Positions 49,643-61,550 of a stretch of DNA of 64,000 bases are shown in pieces (within the stretch, counting starts at the first letter, position 1; each line of letters opens with the position of its first letter). The notes under the pieces are model-generated. The model did no database searches, was not told where the DNA came from, and saw only the letters and a list, made by a program, of their open reading frames with translations. The stretch lies in contig VXAA01003254.1 in the NCBI GenBank assembly GCA_013399115.1, forward strand, positions 62,001 to 126,000, read 5' to 3'. Source of the DNA: Anseranas semipalmata. Taxonomy: Eukaryota; Chordata; Aves; Anseriformes; Anseranatidae. A program made the position numbers and the translations under genes.

Positions 49643-52199
49643 TGTGTATCAAGAATTATTAGAGGTGAATAAAGAGAAAAAAAAAAGACAATATCATTGT
49701 ATCCATGGAACCTCCCTCCTGAGGGCAGTGTACAATTCTGATACTTTGTCTAAAAATGTATACAATTATTAAAAGTACAGCAAATGGTAGGTAAGTTAAT
49801 CAAATGTATAAAACTACTGAAGAGAGGGTTTTTTCACCTTTGAAAAGAGATTATAAAGTGGAAATGAGAGCACTATATAAAACTAGAAGAAGTATGAAAA
49901 AGATAAGGATAGAAAAATTGTTTGCTATCTCTTGTAAAGTAAAAACTATGGAAGTATCTAATGAAAACTTTGCACATAGCAGGTCCAGCAAACAAACAAA
50001 CAAAAATATAAGGAAAACAAACAACCAAACAACAGCAGCAAAAAAAAAAACAAAACCAAAACCAAAACCAAAAACAAAAAACAGCAATTTACTCTTCACA
50101 ATATATTAATAAAACCCAGGAATTATTTGTCCTTGAAGGAAAACATGATGAACAGAAAACTAAAAATTTCATAAAGAGAAATCCATCAAGGGCTAATGAA
50201 TTTGAAGACACCTTCTCCTGCACAAGAAGTCTGTAAGCAACAAAAACTGGAGGTTAAATGGAACTCGAGGTTCCATTTTCATCATCTTTAATTTTTTGCA
50301 TAGGCAACCAGCAACCACTAGTGATAGAATATATGAGTTGAAATGGTATTGGCCTAACCAAGAATAGCTTTGGTTAAGTTTTGAGGAACTTCATTTCCAG
50401 TTATAGCAAATACAGACCACCAGAAAACTAAGTATCAAACAAGCATACCCAAAAACAGAATGTAAATCACTGTTAAAGCATATAACTCTGCCATTCCATA
50501 GGTAAGAAACATTCCTCTAAATTAAAGTTTCTTTGACCTAGTCATTTCTGTTCTGAAATGTCTCATTTAAGGCCAGTTGAGATGTTAGTGAGGTGGACAG
50601 AAGCTTCTGTCACTCTCTTTCCCCAGACAGGGGATCATGTTACATCAACTTCAGTGAAGTCGTTTTTTTGGCATTTCCAGTGGGTCAAAAATATTAATGC
50701 ACCCTTTCATGTCATATAATATTAACTCCCACACAAAGCACAGAGCATATGGACTATATGAGATGGAGCCTTGATTCTTATTAGTCAGAGGCTTCAAAGC
50801 CTAACATTAGGATATGGAGTCTGAATTCCTGTTACCAGCTCACCATTCTCAGCATTTCATTATGTGTCTAGGGCTCAGCTTATTTCCTTCAAGCTCACAA
50901 CTCTGAACTGAGAGAGGTTCAGAGATCTGGATTCTTCTGTCAATACAGTTCCCTTTCTTGCGTCATGTACTAAAGGGGACAAGCTTAAATGGAAAGAAAG
51001 AATTTAGCTACTTATTTTTTTAAATAGCACAACATTTTATATTTATTTGTCAGTTACTTCATTAGATATTCCATCATAACCTCAAAGCAGCTACATATGT
51101 CCTCTGGGATGATGGTATGCCGCTAGTTGTGGAACCACCCAGCAATTTCATAATTCCAATGCCATTTGGAACTTTTTAAAAATAGGCTTTATTAATTTCT
51201 TACAATTTTACCCATCTCTTTCTCAATCCCAATTTTCAGTCAGTTTTTTTCCATTTCAAAACTGAGTTCTCAAATGTAAATTAAGAAAAAAATATCTGAA
51301 AAGCACTTCCACCGGTTATGGTTGTTGTATTCCCCATTCCTTAAATGTAAGTTCTACTTCAGAATGCAGTAACTCACTTGACTGAGCTGCAGTGCTTTTG
51401 TTCCTTCTACAGGATGTATATATATGCAGTGTAAAAAGGTTATTACCTCCAACGGGGAGAGTCCTGTGTCTTCCATGAATCTTTTAGTAGGCTTAAAAAG
51501 TCAACTGGTCAGTGCCATATTGCAGTTCTGCTGCCTGAATCTTGTACTGTATTATATTTGCCAATGAAGACAACAATTTATCTGAAATAAACAGTCTTTA
51601 CATCCTTACCTAGAGGAATTTATCAAGTTGAGAATCACACAATCCTTCTACATAATTACAAGACACATTTCAACAATATAAAAGAGAAGAAAAGCCATTG
51701 TGTGTGTTAAAGCATGGTTTTATTACCTCTGACTTCAGCAGATTCAAATACTTTCAGGCTTTAGCTAATTCAACTGATTCAACCTGATCATATTCTATGT
51801 CATTATAAATGCCATACAAACAGTTCAGACAAAACATAGTTCAAATAGTCCTGTCAGTAATATTTTTACTAATGTGTCTCACTATGCCCTGAACATCTGA
51901 ATTTCCAAGAATTCAGTGCTTTTGCAACTCATCCTAAAGTGGAGTTAACCTAGAGTCCTGGATATGATGAAACAGAAAGAGTGAAAATATGAGAAGTGAC
52001 AAGTGTTTCAAAAAGCAGATATTAGAATTAAAGGCGGACATACAGCATAACTGTTTTAGACACCTTTAGGGGCAATGAATCCACTGAAGCTGCCAGTTTC
52101 TCTGTGCTGACTCTAAAGGAAGACCAAATGATGAGTTAAGGCAAAATGACTAACATTTGAATGGCTGAAATTAGGGTGAGTTAAATGCCACTTACATGC
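49643..52199. other. Unique DNA with A-rich simple sequence
   Basis: No gene recognised. A long A/C-rich stretch of AAAC, CAAAA and CCAAAA units runs from about 49990 to 50082. The rest is ordinary AT-rich DNA. The nearest transposon signal begins near 52200. Confidence 0.5.
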
Positions 52200-52640
52200 T
52201 CATGAAGGAAATGTGAGACATGCTTATGAATTGTTAAAACCACACTCAGACTGGTAAAGTCTTGATGAAAGAAGGGGAAAGCAAGAAGGAACACTTCAGC
52301 GATTTACTCAACCACCCTGTCCCAGACAGCCCTGCTGTGCTTGATGGGGATGATTCATTCATTCATTCCCAATGCCAAGGAAAACAGCTCTGTGCAATCT
52401 GAAATGAAAATGGGACATCATGAAGTTGAGGAACAGCACATTTCCTGGGGTAGATGATATCCATGCAAACCTACACAGGCAAAAAGGAGTCTGTAAGACA
52501 TTTGGTAGATTATTCATCTTTGTTTCTTTCAGAAGTGAGCTGGATGACTGCCTTTCAAATGTTAAAGCAAGAACAGTTATGTAGTGTGTGTGTTTGAAAA
52601 AATATCCCAGTGACTTGGACATATAGTCCCAGTAGATTTT
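52200..52640 (+). repeat. Fossil of a non-CR1 LINE (endonuclease-RT linker and RT start)
   Basis: Decayed reverse-transcriptase-upstream blocks typical of RTE/L2-like LINEs lie in the right order and spacing on the plus strand. 'TGKVLMKEGESKKEHFSDLLN' spans 52250-52312 (in two short blocks, TGKVLMKEGE and KKEHFSDLLN). 'MKLRNSTFPGVDDIHANL' spans 52420-52473, and matches the common 'K-L-K-N-G-K-A-P-G-x-D-x-I' block. Further on a decayed 'EKI...PSDLD..HIVPV'-like block occurs at about 52588-52630. CR1 proteins lack the HFSDLLN-type block, so this is another clade. A frameshift separates the first two blocks. The exact family is not resolvable by eye. Confidence 0.7.
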
Positions 52641-55394
52641 ACTGAGATCTGAGTGCAGATTATTTATTTAATCGTGCCAGCAGAGGAAAACCAAAGTCTA
52701 CCAAGTAATGTGGCAAAAGAGCATTTTTGGCATAATGACCAGGACTGGGCTGACACTGTGGGAAGAAAGTTGGTTTCACAGCTTAGGAGAGAACGCACTG
52801 GCTAGTTATTATAAAGGGCTGAAAGGAGACAACTAGGGGAGGAAAAGATTGTAGAGAAATCTCAGAACAGCACTGGTAAAGAATGCCAGTGGCTATTTAT
52901 GTCAGTATGCCATTATTATACCATTATACCAATTATTATACCAATATTTGTTCATCAATATATAAGGACTCCCATGAATACCCCGTATCATACCCCAGCA
53001 GCCCAGAGAATCTCACTTCAATTCAACAATTAAGGTAATTAACTTGATTGTCTTTGTGCACTATTTCTCCTTTGTAGACACAGAGGAGGAAATTAAAATT
53101 TACAAGCAGTATAGAAGGCATATTGAAAACAGGTGGCTGAAAGGGACTTAAAGCTAGGTCCATGTTTATGTACAAACCAGCCACATGCTTAAGCAAGAGC
53201 CTGAACTTTATTGTAGAAACTGCTGCAGTAAATTGAGATTAACTCAATTAATGTCTGTACAGAGTTTGCTACAATCTATGCTGAGGTAATACACGTCTGG
53301 GTGACCCTCAGTCCAAGCACCTGCAAACTTGTTTGCATTTTATTTCATGTATTTATTATGCTTTTATTCTATTTATTTTGATTGGATGGTATTTGTTTTT
53401 ACACAGGCCCCCAGGTATTGTAGAGACAGGAGCAATATATACATAAGTGTTTAATTATTATTACTATTACTATTACCAGTGTCTGTAGGTTCAGGAAGTG
53501 GCCCAGAGAACTTTCCCAGATGTTGAACACAGTTTATTTCAGTGAGGAATGAACAGGAGAAAAGGCGTAGAACAAAAGTGACATAAAGGAGCAGCTGCAG
53601 AAATGAAGAGAAAAATATCAGAACTATCCAAGGAATAGACTTGACACCTTCTGAATCTTCAACACAGAAGCTCTACCATGGGGGAGAGCACCATGATCAA
53701 GGAGTGTGTGATTTAGCTGCCGATTACAATCTTAAATTTTTAATGTCACCAGCCAATCTAATCCTCATTAGCATTATTAGGCAGAAGGAGGAAATAAGGG
53801 GCACATATGTCAGCTTCAGAGTCTGTTCCTAAAGCTTCCACACATGATTTCTATTTTGCTGAAATATCTTTTCCTCTGAAAACATTCAAGCCAGCTGTTT
53901 CTCTTGGAGTTCATGTCTAAGATAAGGTCTTTTTCTAGCAGTGAGACAATCAGAAATGGAGTTAACTTGAAAGGATGATTGTCACTTAATAACACAGACA
54001 AGTCTATGCATAAAACTCAGTTTATGTGACTACAGCGCAGTGAAATGAGAAACGTGTGACTAGATACATGGGAAAAGGAGAGGAATATTTGGAGCCATGA
54101 CTATAAAGCTGAGTCTTCTAACAAGTTTTGGGGCCTGCACTGTAGTTGATCACAGAGACAAAAAGTGCAACATGCTTCCAGGGTTCTCCATCAACACTGA
54201 TGGAGACTAAAACTGGAGATTCTGTGTTCATCATGACAGAGTCAGAAATTCAGGCACTATTTTTTTGATCCTAAATGGACAATTCAGCAGTTTCGTAAAA
54301 TTAGTCTTTTTCTCCAATTCATGATTTATGTTTTTTTTTTTTTTTTTACTTAATCAGCTAGTTTCCCTATATCCATTGTCTTCTGCAATTTTTTGATGAC
54401 TTTGTAAATAAAACACTGACATTGGTGCCAGGCCAGGAAGGGATTCAAAAATCTACCTAATTTTGCTTATCCCCTTAGTTTTAATGGGATGTGTCATATG
54501 CTCATCATCACATTTAGATCCTTTGCTGGGTCAGGGCCAGTGGTTGTTAATGTACTGAGGCTTTGAGATTTTTGTCAGCGAGGTAATATTTGTACCACAT
54601 TATTCTTTGACCTAATCATACAATAATGCTTTTTTATTCTGACTTCAAAACATGTTTCTGGATTTATGAAAACTATTCATTTTCTAAATGAATTTGCCTT
54701 TGAGATTAAACAAATCTCTTGTAACATCCCGTGATTTGGTTTGTATGAAAATCCACTTAAATACTACCAAACACTGGCAAGAAAGTAACTAAAAAGTACA
54801 AGTAACTACTTCCTTCATATACCCTGTTTCCTTCTCTTCTTACCAGAGATCCTCTAAAATATGAAGTAAATCTACAAAAAGTGAAATTTGAGTGCTCTTT
54901 TTAAGAAGAAAAATGGGTAATACAAGAAACAGAGAAAATAAGCTGAATTTAGTTGGATTTCTCCATATCTTTTCAATCAGCATTTATTCATACTTGGAAA
55001 ACCACTTCCCTTTTGAATGCTTCCCTAACATCAGGGCCAGAAACTTTCATCAACATTTTACAAGCATGACTGAAGCTAAACAGCATATTTTTACTGGATG
55101 GGATCGACCCATTTATAACTTCAAGGAGATAAGTTTATTGCAGCTGAATGTGTTGATGCAAAATTGTGATGAAAGAAGAAATAATTTGTATATTCTGCTC
55201 AGGGATGCATCAAAAAGGTGAGCTGGGTTTTGATTGGATGTGGAGATGAATGTTCCCAAAGAATTTGGGGGACTGTTAAGTATTTTGAACATCTGCACTA
55301 CTGAAGTTCATGGAAGTTTTATCATTGATTCAGAGAAGATGATTTTGTATAAAGTTGTTCTTCTGCAAGCCTTTAGTCATTTGGGTTGTGGTTT
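52641..55394. other. Unique DNA, no gene seen
   Basis: No gene recognised. A small 'attataccaatt'-type local repeat lies just upstream of 52945. A 17-T run lies at 54331-54347. The plus-strand frame at 54892-55221 (109 codons) has no recognisable domain and is treated as chance. Confidence 0.5.
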
Positions 55395-55654
55395 TTATAT
55401 AAGAACAAACATATGAGGTCAGATTAAAGGTCCGTCTAGACCATTTTCCTGTTTCAGATGTGTCAGTCAGTGGACATAGAGGAGACATCATTTAAACAGG
55501 ACAAGTATAAAGTGAGAGTTTGCAGTTATGGTCCTCCAGCTTCCAGGGATATCTCCTAGCTTCCAGCACTTTCTGTGCCAACAATAGTATCCTTGTGGTT
55601 TAAGGATCATTACAGAAAGAAGTCCATAATTGTAATGATTGAATGCAGCTTTCT
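55395..55654 (-). repeat. Old CR1 LINE 3' UTR fossil
   Basis: Read on the minus strand this is the 3' terminal region of an ancient CR1, the same group as the 19.4 kb copy. On the plus strand the reversed end starts with 'tataagaac' (a TTCTTATG-type tail), then 'ggtcagattaaaggtccgtctagacc' (split at 55418-55443) and 'tcctgtttcag' with 'gtcagtggacatagaggagaca'. The decayed UTR body with 'tatccttgtggtttaaggatca' at 55589-55610 follows. Homology fades into a TTTA microsatellite. Confidence 0.82.
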
Positions 55655-55703
55655 TATTTTTATTTAACTTTATTTATTTATTTATTTATTTGTTTATTTG
55701 GAA
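55655..55703. repeat. (TTTA)n microsatellite
   Basis: About nine TTTA-type units with one TTTG variant. It directly follows the recognisable part of the old CR1 fragment. Confidence 0.9.
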
Positions 55704-57861
55704 ACACATTTCATGATCCCCCAAACTACTGGAAATATGAACACATTTTTTTTTATACTCTGTCATGCAAAGCATAGCTATTTCTCTCCTGTGTCTTATC
55801 ATATGTCACAGGAATGCACTTCCTTGCAAGTCTCTGTATTTTCTAGGTTTCTAGCAGAAGCTGAAGTACTTCTAATAACAACAACAACAACAAAAAAGTG
55901 TTTTTTGGAACAGTGCCCATCTTACTGCAAGCAAGAATTATCAGAAATCTCACAGGAAAATTTGTTCTTGTGAGATTTGTCCTCCATTTGTAATAATATT
56001 CAGGTAATTTTTACTTTTCTTAGATACTTTATACTTAAATGGCAAAGATTACTCTTGCTGTAATAAGAATTTCAGATTAAATTAAATTAAGGGAAAAAAG
56101 AAAAAAAAAACAAGGGATCAAAGTTTATGCTGAGGTACTATTCTAAGATTATTTATGAAATGTAGTAAATGTTTGAACAGTGTGGACAGTATGCTATGAT
56201 AAAAAGACTTAGGTAGTATAGATGCATATATCAGGCATAGTTTAGTTTTTTGTTTTTTGTTTTTTGACCACATTCATTCTGTATGTGTTCTCCATTGGAT
56301 ACATCTATGTTAGTGAAAGAAATGGACTCTTCCTTGGCCCTGAGAGGTGGTGGCACAACACAGCTCACATCCACACACCTGTACTCTTCATCCTGGGAAA
56401 CAATGTCCTCCAAACAGTGGCCAAGCATTGTCTAGGAGAAGACTATGTGCCACGGACCAAAACTGTGCCAGAACTTGGGCTAACACACCACAGAGATGAC
56501 TGGGTACAAGTCCTTGAGCTCTCATCACATACCACTGTGGTACTTACAGCCTTTTCTAACAAGCGGTAGCAATTCAGACAACAAGTGATTCCTGATGATG
56601 TTATTAAAAAGAGCAGTAGGTGAAGATCAAGAATAATTCATTAACTTATATTACAACCAGTCCTACTGGAAGGTTTGAGTGTACAAGGGCAGCAAGGTCA
56701 TTATCTTAATCTATGTGGTTTAAGAAGTCATTTCACAGCTAACCTTGGAAAACAGCTTAGACCTTGTTGTCACTTCGTTTTCTTTGAGTATAGGAGTGGG
56801 TGGCTATGTTTGTTGTGGAAAGCTTGTAAAATTAAACAGTGCAATTATTTTAATCTCTTAATATGTTTAGAATTACAGCTCATGACTGTTCAAAACACTC
56901 TAGTCACTGGGGTTTGCATAACACATATGCCATAGAATCAGCAAATGTCTACCATATGAGCAACAAATATCGAATGATAAAATAAATTCAAAAGAAGACC
57001 TTCCAACCCTGGATACCCAGGAGATAAGGGAAGCAAAAGTGACAGCTGTCTTCAGCAAGAGAAAATCTATTCAAATATTGTTTTTCAAAGGGTTCCTCTA
57101 AGTAAGGAAGATTTATTTTATTATGGGCGTACCAGAAATGCCATGATGTTAGAAAAAATATTAGAAGAGTTATCTGTGACCCAAACCTCCACCATACCAT
57201 GAGTCAGTTATTAAAAAACAAATAAATGGATATTTCAATCCTCAGACACACAAAGAATATTAGACAACAGTTTTTGCAGCATTTTGTCTTTTTATTCTAG
57301 AATAAATTAATTTTCTTTATTAATCTGCAAATTAAATGGAGCTAGATCATGACACTCATGCTCACATAAAGTTATAATTTATTCCCTCCCATGCAAATTA
57401 CTAGGACTACCTATGAATTAAAAATTACATTCAGAGGTAGTTAGGTATTGTAAATTTGCTGGTGATAATTAGAAAAGAACAGTATTGTTGGAATAAATAC
57501 AACTGATACTTTTTATTAAAATTACTTATATCCTAAGTTGTACTCTTTCATTCATTATTATAATAAAGTATATGTTTATTATTGTTTATTATTGTTATAT
57601 GGTGTATGGCAAAGATCCTGAAGAATAAGAGCCTTTCTCCTCTATGACAAAGCTAGGATTTCTGCTGCCTTTCACTTCACTAGGCAGTATTCAGTAAAAT
57701 ATTAGTTAAAATATTGCATATGTTAAGACTAAAAGAATAAATAGGAGATTACTTATTGACAGTGAGATTCATGAAATTAACAACATTTTCTGACTATAGT
57801 CGTTCTCCTTATAAGTAAAGGCACCTCCTAAAACACAGTTCATGCACAGGAATACAGGTCT
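55704..57861. other. Unique DNA, no gene established
   Basis: No gene recognised. (AAC)n lies at about 55876-55893 and an A-rich tract near 56065-56111. The GC-richer stretch 56280-56570 carries a 101-codon plus-strand frame, but its translation shows no domain and the opposite strand is also partly open, so it is not called as a gene. Confidence 0.5.
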
Positions 57862-57924
57862 GGGAGCGTACCCACTGGGCAATTCCATACCAATAGGTAT
57901 GGGATTGGGCTGGGGATCACTCCC
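57862..57924. other. Imperfect inverted repeat (hairpin)
   Basis: A central stem pairs 57880-57891 with 57896-57907 (CCATACC / GGTATGG core, eleven of twelve positions matched, loop AATA). Weaker pairing extends outward so that GGGAG at 57862 faces CTCCC at 57920-57924. Because of the symmetry, both strands encode a similar 'IPIGM' peptide in overlapping frames, which is not evidence of coding. Candidates are a small DNA-transposon relic, a structured RNA, or chance. Confidence 0.6.
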
Positions 57925-59458
57925 TAGTCCACTCTTGAACCCCTGGTCATTCATCTTGTACAGATACAAGCTCTCCTATGGTCTTTTTCAGTATGAATTT
58001 ACTTGTTTATTCCCTCCATTGAGGCTTTCTCTTTTTCATTTTTTTTTCTTTTGTAGAAAATAGTTTTGTGCGTAAATAGAACAATAACCAAAATTTTATT
58101 TTCACTTCATAGGTTTCTGAGCTTCAACCCCCCCTTTTTTTTTTTAATTTTAAATTCTACAAAAATGAAAAAAAAAGTAAGCACAAAGGAAAAGAGGCAG
58201 TCAACATGTTTGTAAAGATTAATAAATAATTTCCCAGTCAGTTTCATAAGACTCTTTTCAAAAGCTGGAAGTCTCTTCTATTGATCATGATTGCTGTTTT
58301 TAGAAAGCAACAAAGAATAAACTGAACATCACGCCAGGCATTAAGCAAGTAGGCCCCAAGGAAGGCTAAAGATAGATCACCTTCCATAAATTTACAACAC
58401 AGCAAGAGAGTACAAATTCCAGAAGAGAGCTGTTGAAATACAGCACTAAACACCTTTATAAATCATTTTTAGTAGGGCTCTTACAGGTGATTAAGCAAAG
58501 GGTAAAGCCATAACAATTTGAATTAGATTTGGGTCTATATTTTACCATCAATTGTGTAATTTCTTAGTATACAGGAAAAAATTTTGCCTGAAATTTATAT
58601 TCCAAGTGAGAATAATATAGTTTGTAAGTGAAAGATAACAGGAATAACTTGGTGAATGGAAGTAAAGGAATCTAAGATAAAGTTTAAAAGAATAAATAAG
58701 AAAAAAAAAGAGTCCTTTTTAAAATCTAATATGCTAAGAAACATAAATCATTAATCTGTGAAAAAGATTATTTTTATATGATACTTGTTTAAAATATCGC
58801 TTGTTTAATTCAGCAGCATAAAGCCTCAGATTCTTTAAGTAGTATAGACTCAGTAAATCATTCCCAAGGAGAGAGAACATGGGCTGAGACTCAGTGAAAG
58901 CAGGGACTGAGCAAAGGAAAACATACTACTACGAGAAAGCTTTCTCAAAATCAGTGTTTGGTTCATTATATTTGAACAAACTATTAGAGATTATCAGATG
59001 CCTGGGGTTCTATACTCCTGCTCACCCTTATAGGAATTCAACTGGTGTTGGAAAATTATCTGGTCAATTTTGTGGGGTTTTATTTGGGAAGAGAAAATAT
59101 AAATACTAGAAAGAAAGATCTCCATAATAATCAATTCAGATATGTCTGTTGTCTGTTTCGAAAGATTTAAATATAATACAATAAGATCAAATTAAAAACA
59201 ATAATTTATTACTATCATACACTGGAGAATGTAAGCTTTTGTGTTTTACCAATTAATCAAAAAAGAAATGATGGCGGGATTGAGGAGAAATAATAAAGCT
59301 ATTAAGAGATTATGAAGACTCTTCCTGAAGATGTTAAATACATCTTGAATTTCATCTTACAAGGTTATTCTAAAATTAACTCACTTTAGCCTAGTGCTTT
59401 TAAACTGAATTTGGAATAATGTTTTGCATTAATGGCATTTATAGGAAACCAAAAAAAA
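57925..59458. other. Unique AT-rich DNA, no gene seen
   Basis: Homopolymer T near 58136-58145 follows a run of C. No gene or repeat family recognised. It ends in an eight-A run at an assembly gap. Confidence 0.5.
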
Positions 59459-59489
59459 NNNNNNNNNNNNNNNNNNNNNNNNNNNNNNN
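59459..59489. other. Assembly gap (31 N)
   Basis: Thirty-one undetermined bases preceded by poly-A. This is probably a homopolymer-related sequencing failure. Confidence 0.99.
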
Positions 59490-61140
59490 GTTACCATCTG
59501 GAATGTCTTTTGTGAGCAAGCCATGCTGTGCTGCTGATCCAATTGCAGTCTGTCTGGGCTAAGATTTGTCTGTGCTGAGACTGTCTAAGCAAAGACTTTT
59601 GCATATGAAGGGCTTCAAGAAGCAGGAGTTGAGATGCACCCAACAAATACATTTTCAGCCTAAGCAGCTGGAAATGGTGTAGGTCTTTAGAAAGTCATCC
59701 AATAAAAAAAGTAAGAAGCAGAGTTCAACTGTGTAATGGGACCTGGGTTTGTGATGGTGTCTCTCAAAAGACGGGGGTCATATGGGGCCGGGGGGGAAAG
59801 AGGAATCTAAACACACTGGGGGCTGGATGAAAGTTGGGGTCAGTCCTAGAGAGAACTGAAGTCAACAGCAAACCCTCACGTGGTTTCAGTGGCCCCTAGA
59901 TGCATGTCTGAACTTTTTCAGGCTTACTATGATTAAATCAAAACTCTTGAGATTCAATTATCATTCATTCTGGCAAAAGTTGCTATTAAATCTATTCAGC
60001 AACTAAAATGAGACAAAAAAATTTCCTCAGCATGTAACTGAAGGTGCTTTTTGAAACCATCAGCAACTGTATTTCTTAATGATATTCACTGAGAGATGGA
60101 AAGAGGGAAAATATGACTGGAGGTGAATATTTGGCAAAACAATTTTTTTCTTGAGAATCGAAGGAGATAATTTTAATAGATCAATGACTTCTAGAATTTA
60201 TGTATATATATGTATGCATGCATATACATATAAACTTATATAGTATTTGTATATATACACATACATATATGCATCTACATCTACATATCCAAGATTGTAA
60301 GAGCATTCTTCCCAAATTGTAACAAGTTACTTTTCTCTGAAAACAAAACATTAAGCACTCTACAAGTGTGCCAATTGCTGCTTTAAATAAAAAGAGAACC
60401 ACTGACATTGCTTCCAGCCTGCCAAAATAAACCTACCCTGACTGCTGAGATGTAGACCAATGGGACATATGTGTGTGATAACCTCATTCCAGAGTAAATC
60501 CAGCCACAATATTAAGGAGTAATTTGAGTAATAAAAAAGTTTCATTAAGTGTAAATCAAAACACATTTTATGCCTGGAAGGCAATTTTGAGCCTTCTTCT
60601 TCCTACCCCCTTCCTGTACCCTTCATTACAATGTGATCAATTGAACCAAAACTAGGATGCCAAGAAGCCCCAAACACCAAAGAAAATTTAAAATTGTGTG
60701 TATCCAGTCAGTGGATGGTTACACATTTTTAATTTTAATAAACCTGATTAAAATGTGTTTTAACCAAAAGGTAGGTTTCATGTGATTGGAAAGAATCAAC
60801 TTACTGCACTTTTGCACTTGAGTCAGTTGATTAGTAGTAGCTTTCTGTGTGATCTCTCACCCTTTCTCACTTGCAAAGTAATGTGCTATAGCTTAAATCT
60901 CCTGCATAATGGTTTATGCTACAACATTTAATTCACATTTGCAGTTAGCTGGAATGCTATGGTCAGCAATTACAGTTCGGCTGAAAAGCAACAACGCATT
61001 AAACTGTGATAAATTAATCACTTGAAAACTTGTGAACATGTCCTAAGGAACTTATGGTTGCCCCTCGGCACAGCATTTTTTCCATTCTATTATTTTAATG
61101 GCTTTAGCCTCTCACCACTACTGTGACAAGAGTAAAAACT
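59490..61140. other. Unique DNA, no gene seen
   Basis: A G-rich patch with 'ggggccgggggggaaag' lies at about 59785-59801, the strongest G run in the window. A TA/TATG-rich self-complementary stretch lies at 60196-60285. The block 60780-61060 is free of simple repeats and rich in homeodomain-like ATTA/TAAT words. No gene or transposon recognised. Confidence 0.5.
60196..60285. repeat. TA/TATG-rich low-complexity tract
   Basis: Alternating 'tatatgtatgcatgcatataca'-type sequence with a near-palindromic centre at ATGCATGCAT. It has alternating purine-pyrimidine composition and no associated element. Confidence 0.8.
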
Positions 61141-61170
61141 TTTCTTTTTCTTTCTTTCTCTCTTTCTTTC

Positions 61171-61231
<61 letters not shown>

Positions 61232-61436
61232 TCTTCTTCCTTTCTTCCTTTCTTCCTTACTTTCTCTTCCTTCTTTTCTTTCTCTTTCTTTCTTGCTTTC
61301 TTGCTTTCTTGCTTTCTTTTTCTTTTTTCTGTTTTTTCTTTCTTTTTCTCTTTTTCTCTCTTTTCTCTCTTTTCTCTCTTTCTTTCTTTTTCTTTTTCTT
61401 TTTCTTTTTCTTTTTCTTTCTCTTTCATTCATTCTT
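61141..61436. repeat. Compound (TTTC)n pyrimidine microsatellite
   Basis: Nearly 300 bp of almost pure pyrimidine. A long TTTC block is followed by TTCC/TTTCC, then TTGC-interrupted TTTC, then TTTTTC and TCTTTT units. The long S/F/L (+) and K/E/R (-) frames here are repeat artefacts. The right end abuts a SINE fossil. Confidence 0.96.
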
Positions 61437-61550
61437 TCAAGGAAAGCTGAGACACAGAGAAGAATGGAATTACACAAGGTTACGTAGGACATCTATGTCT
61501 GAAAAGGAAATTAAGGCTGAATCCTCTGACTCTTAGGCTGCTTCATTAAT
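61437..61550 (-). repeat. MIR-like SINE fragment
   Basis: On the plus strand the reversed SINE body is readable: 'ggaaagctgagacacagaga' (61441-61460), 'acacaaggttacgtaggac' (61472-61490) and 'gaatcctctgactcttagg' (61519-61537), then the former tRNA-like head. This follows the order of a reversed MIR-type element ('gaaactgaggcacagag', 'cccaaggtcacacag', 'ctcctgactcc'). It is old and diverged, but block order and spacing are good. Confidence 0.7.

Noticed and set aside
49300..49662. Lysine/glutamate-rich 120-codon frame
   Set aside because: It is the translation of the GAAAAA/GAAAGA microsatellite and contains an undetermined base.
56264..56569. 101-codon plus-strand frame in a GC-richer patch
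   Set aside because: No recognisable motif, partly open on the opposite strand, and no splice or polyadenylation context. A homology search would be needed to reconsider it.
57769..58063. Overlapping frames on both strands encoding similar 'IPIGM' peptides
   Set aside because: The similarity is a consequence of the inverted repeat at 57862-57924, not of coding.
61090..61536. Overlapping S/F/L-rich and K/E/R-rich frames up to 137 codons
   Set aside because: They are products of the compound TTTC microsatellite on both strands.
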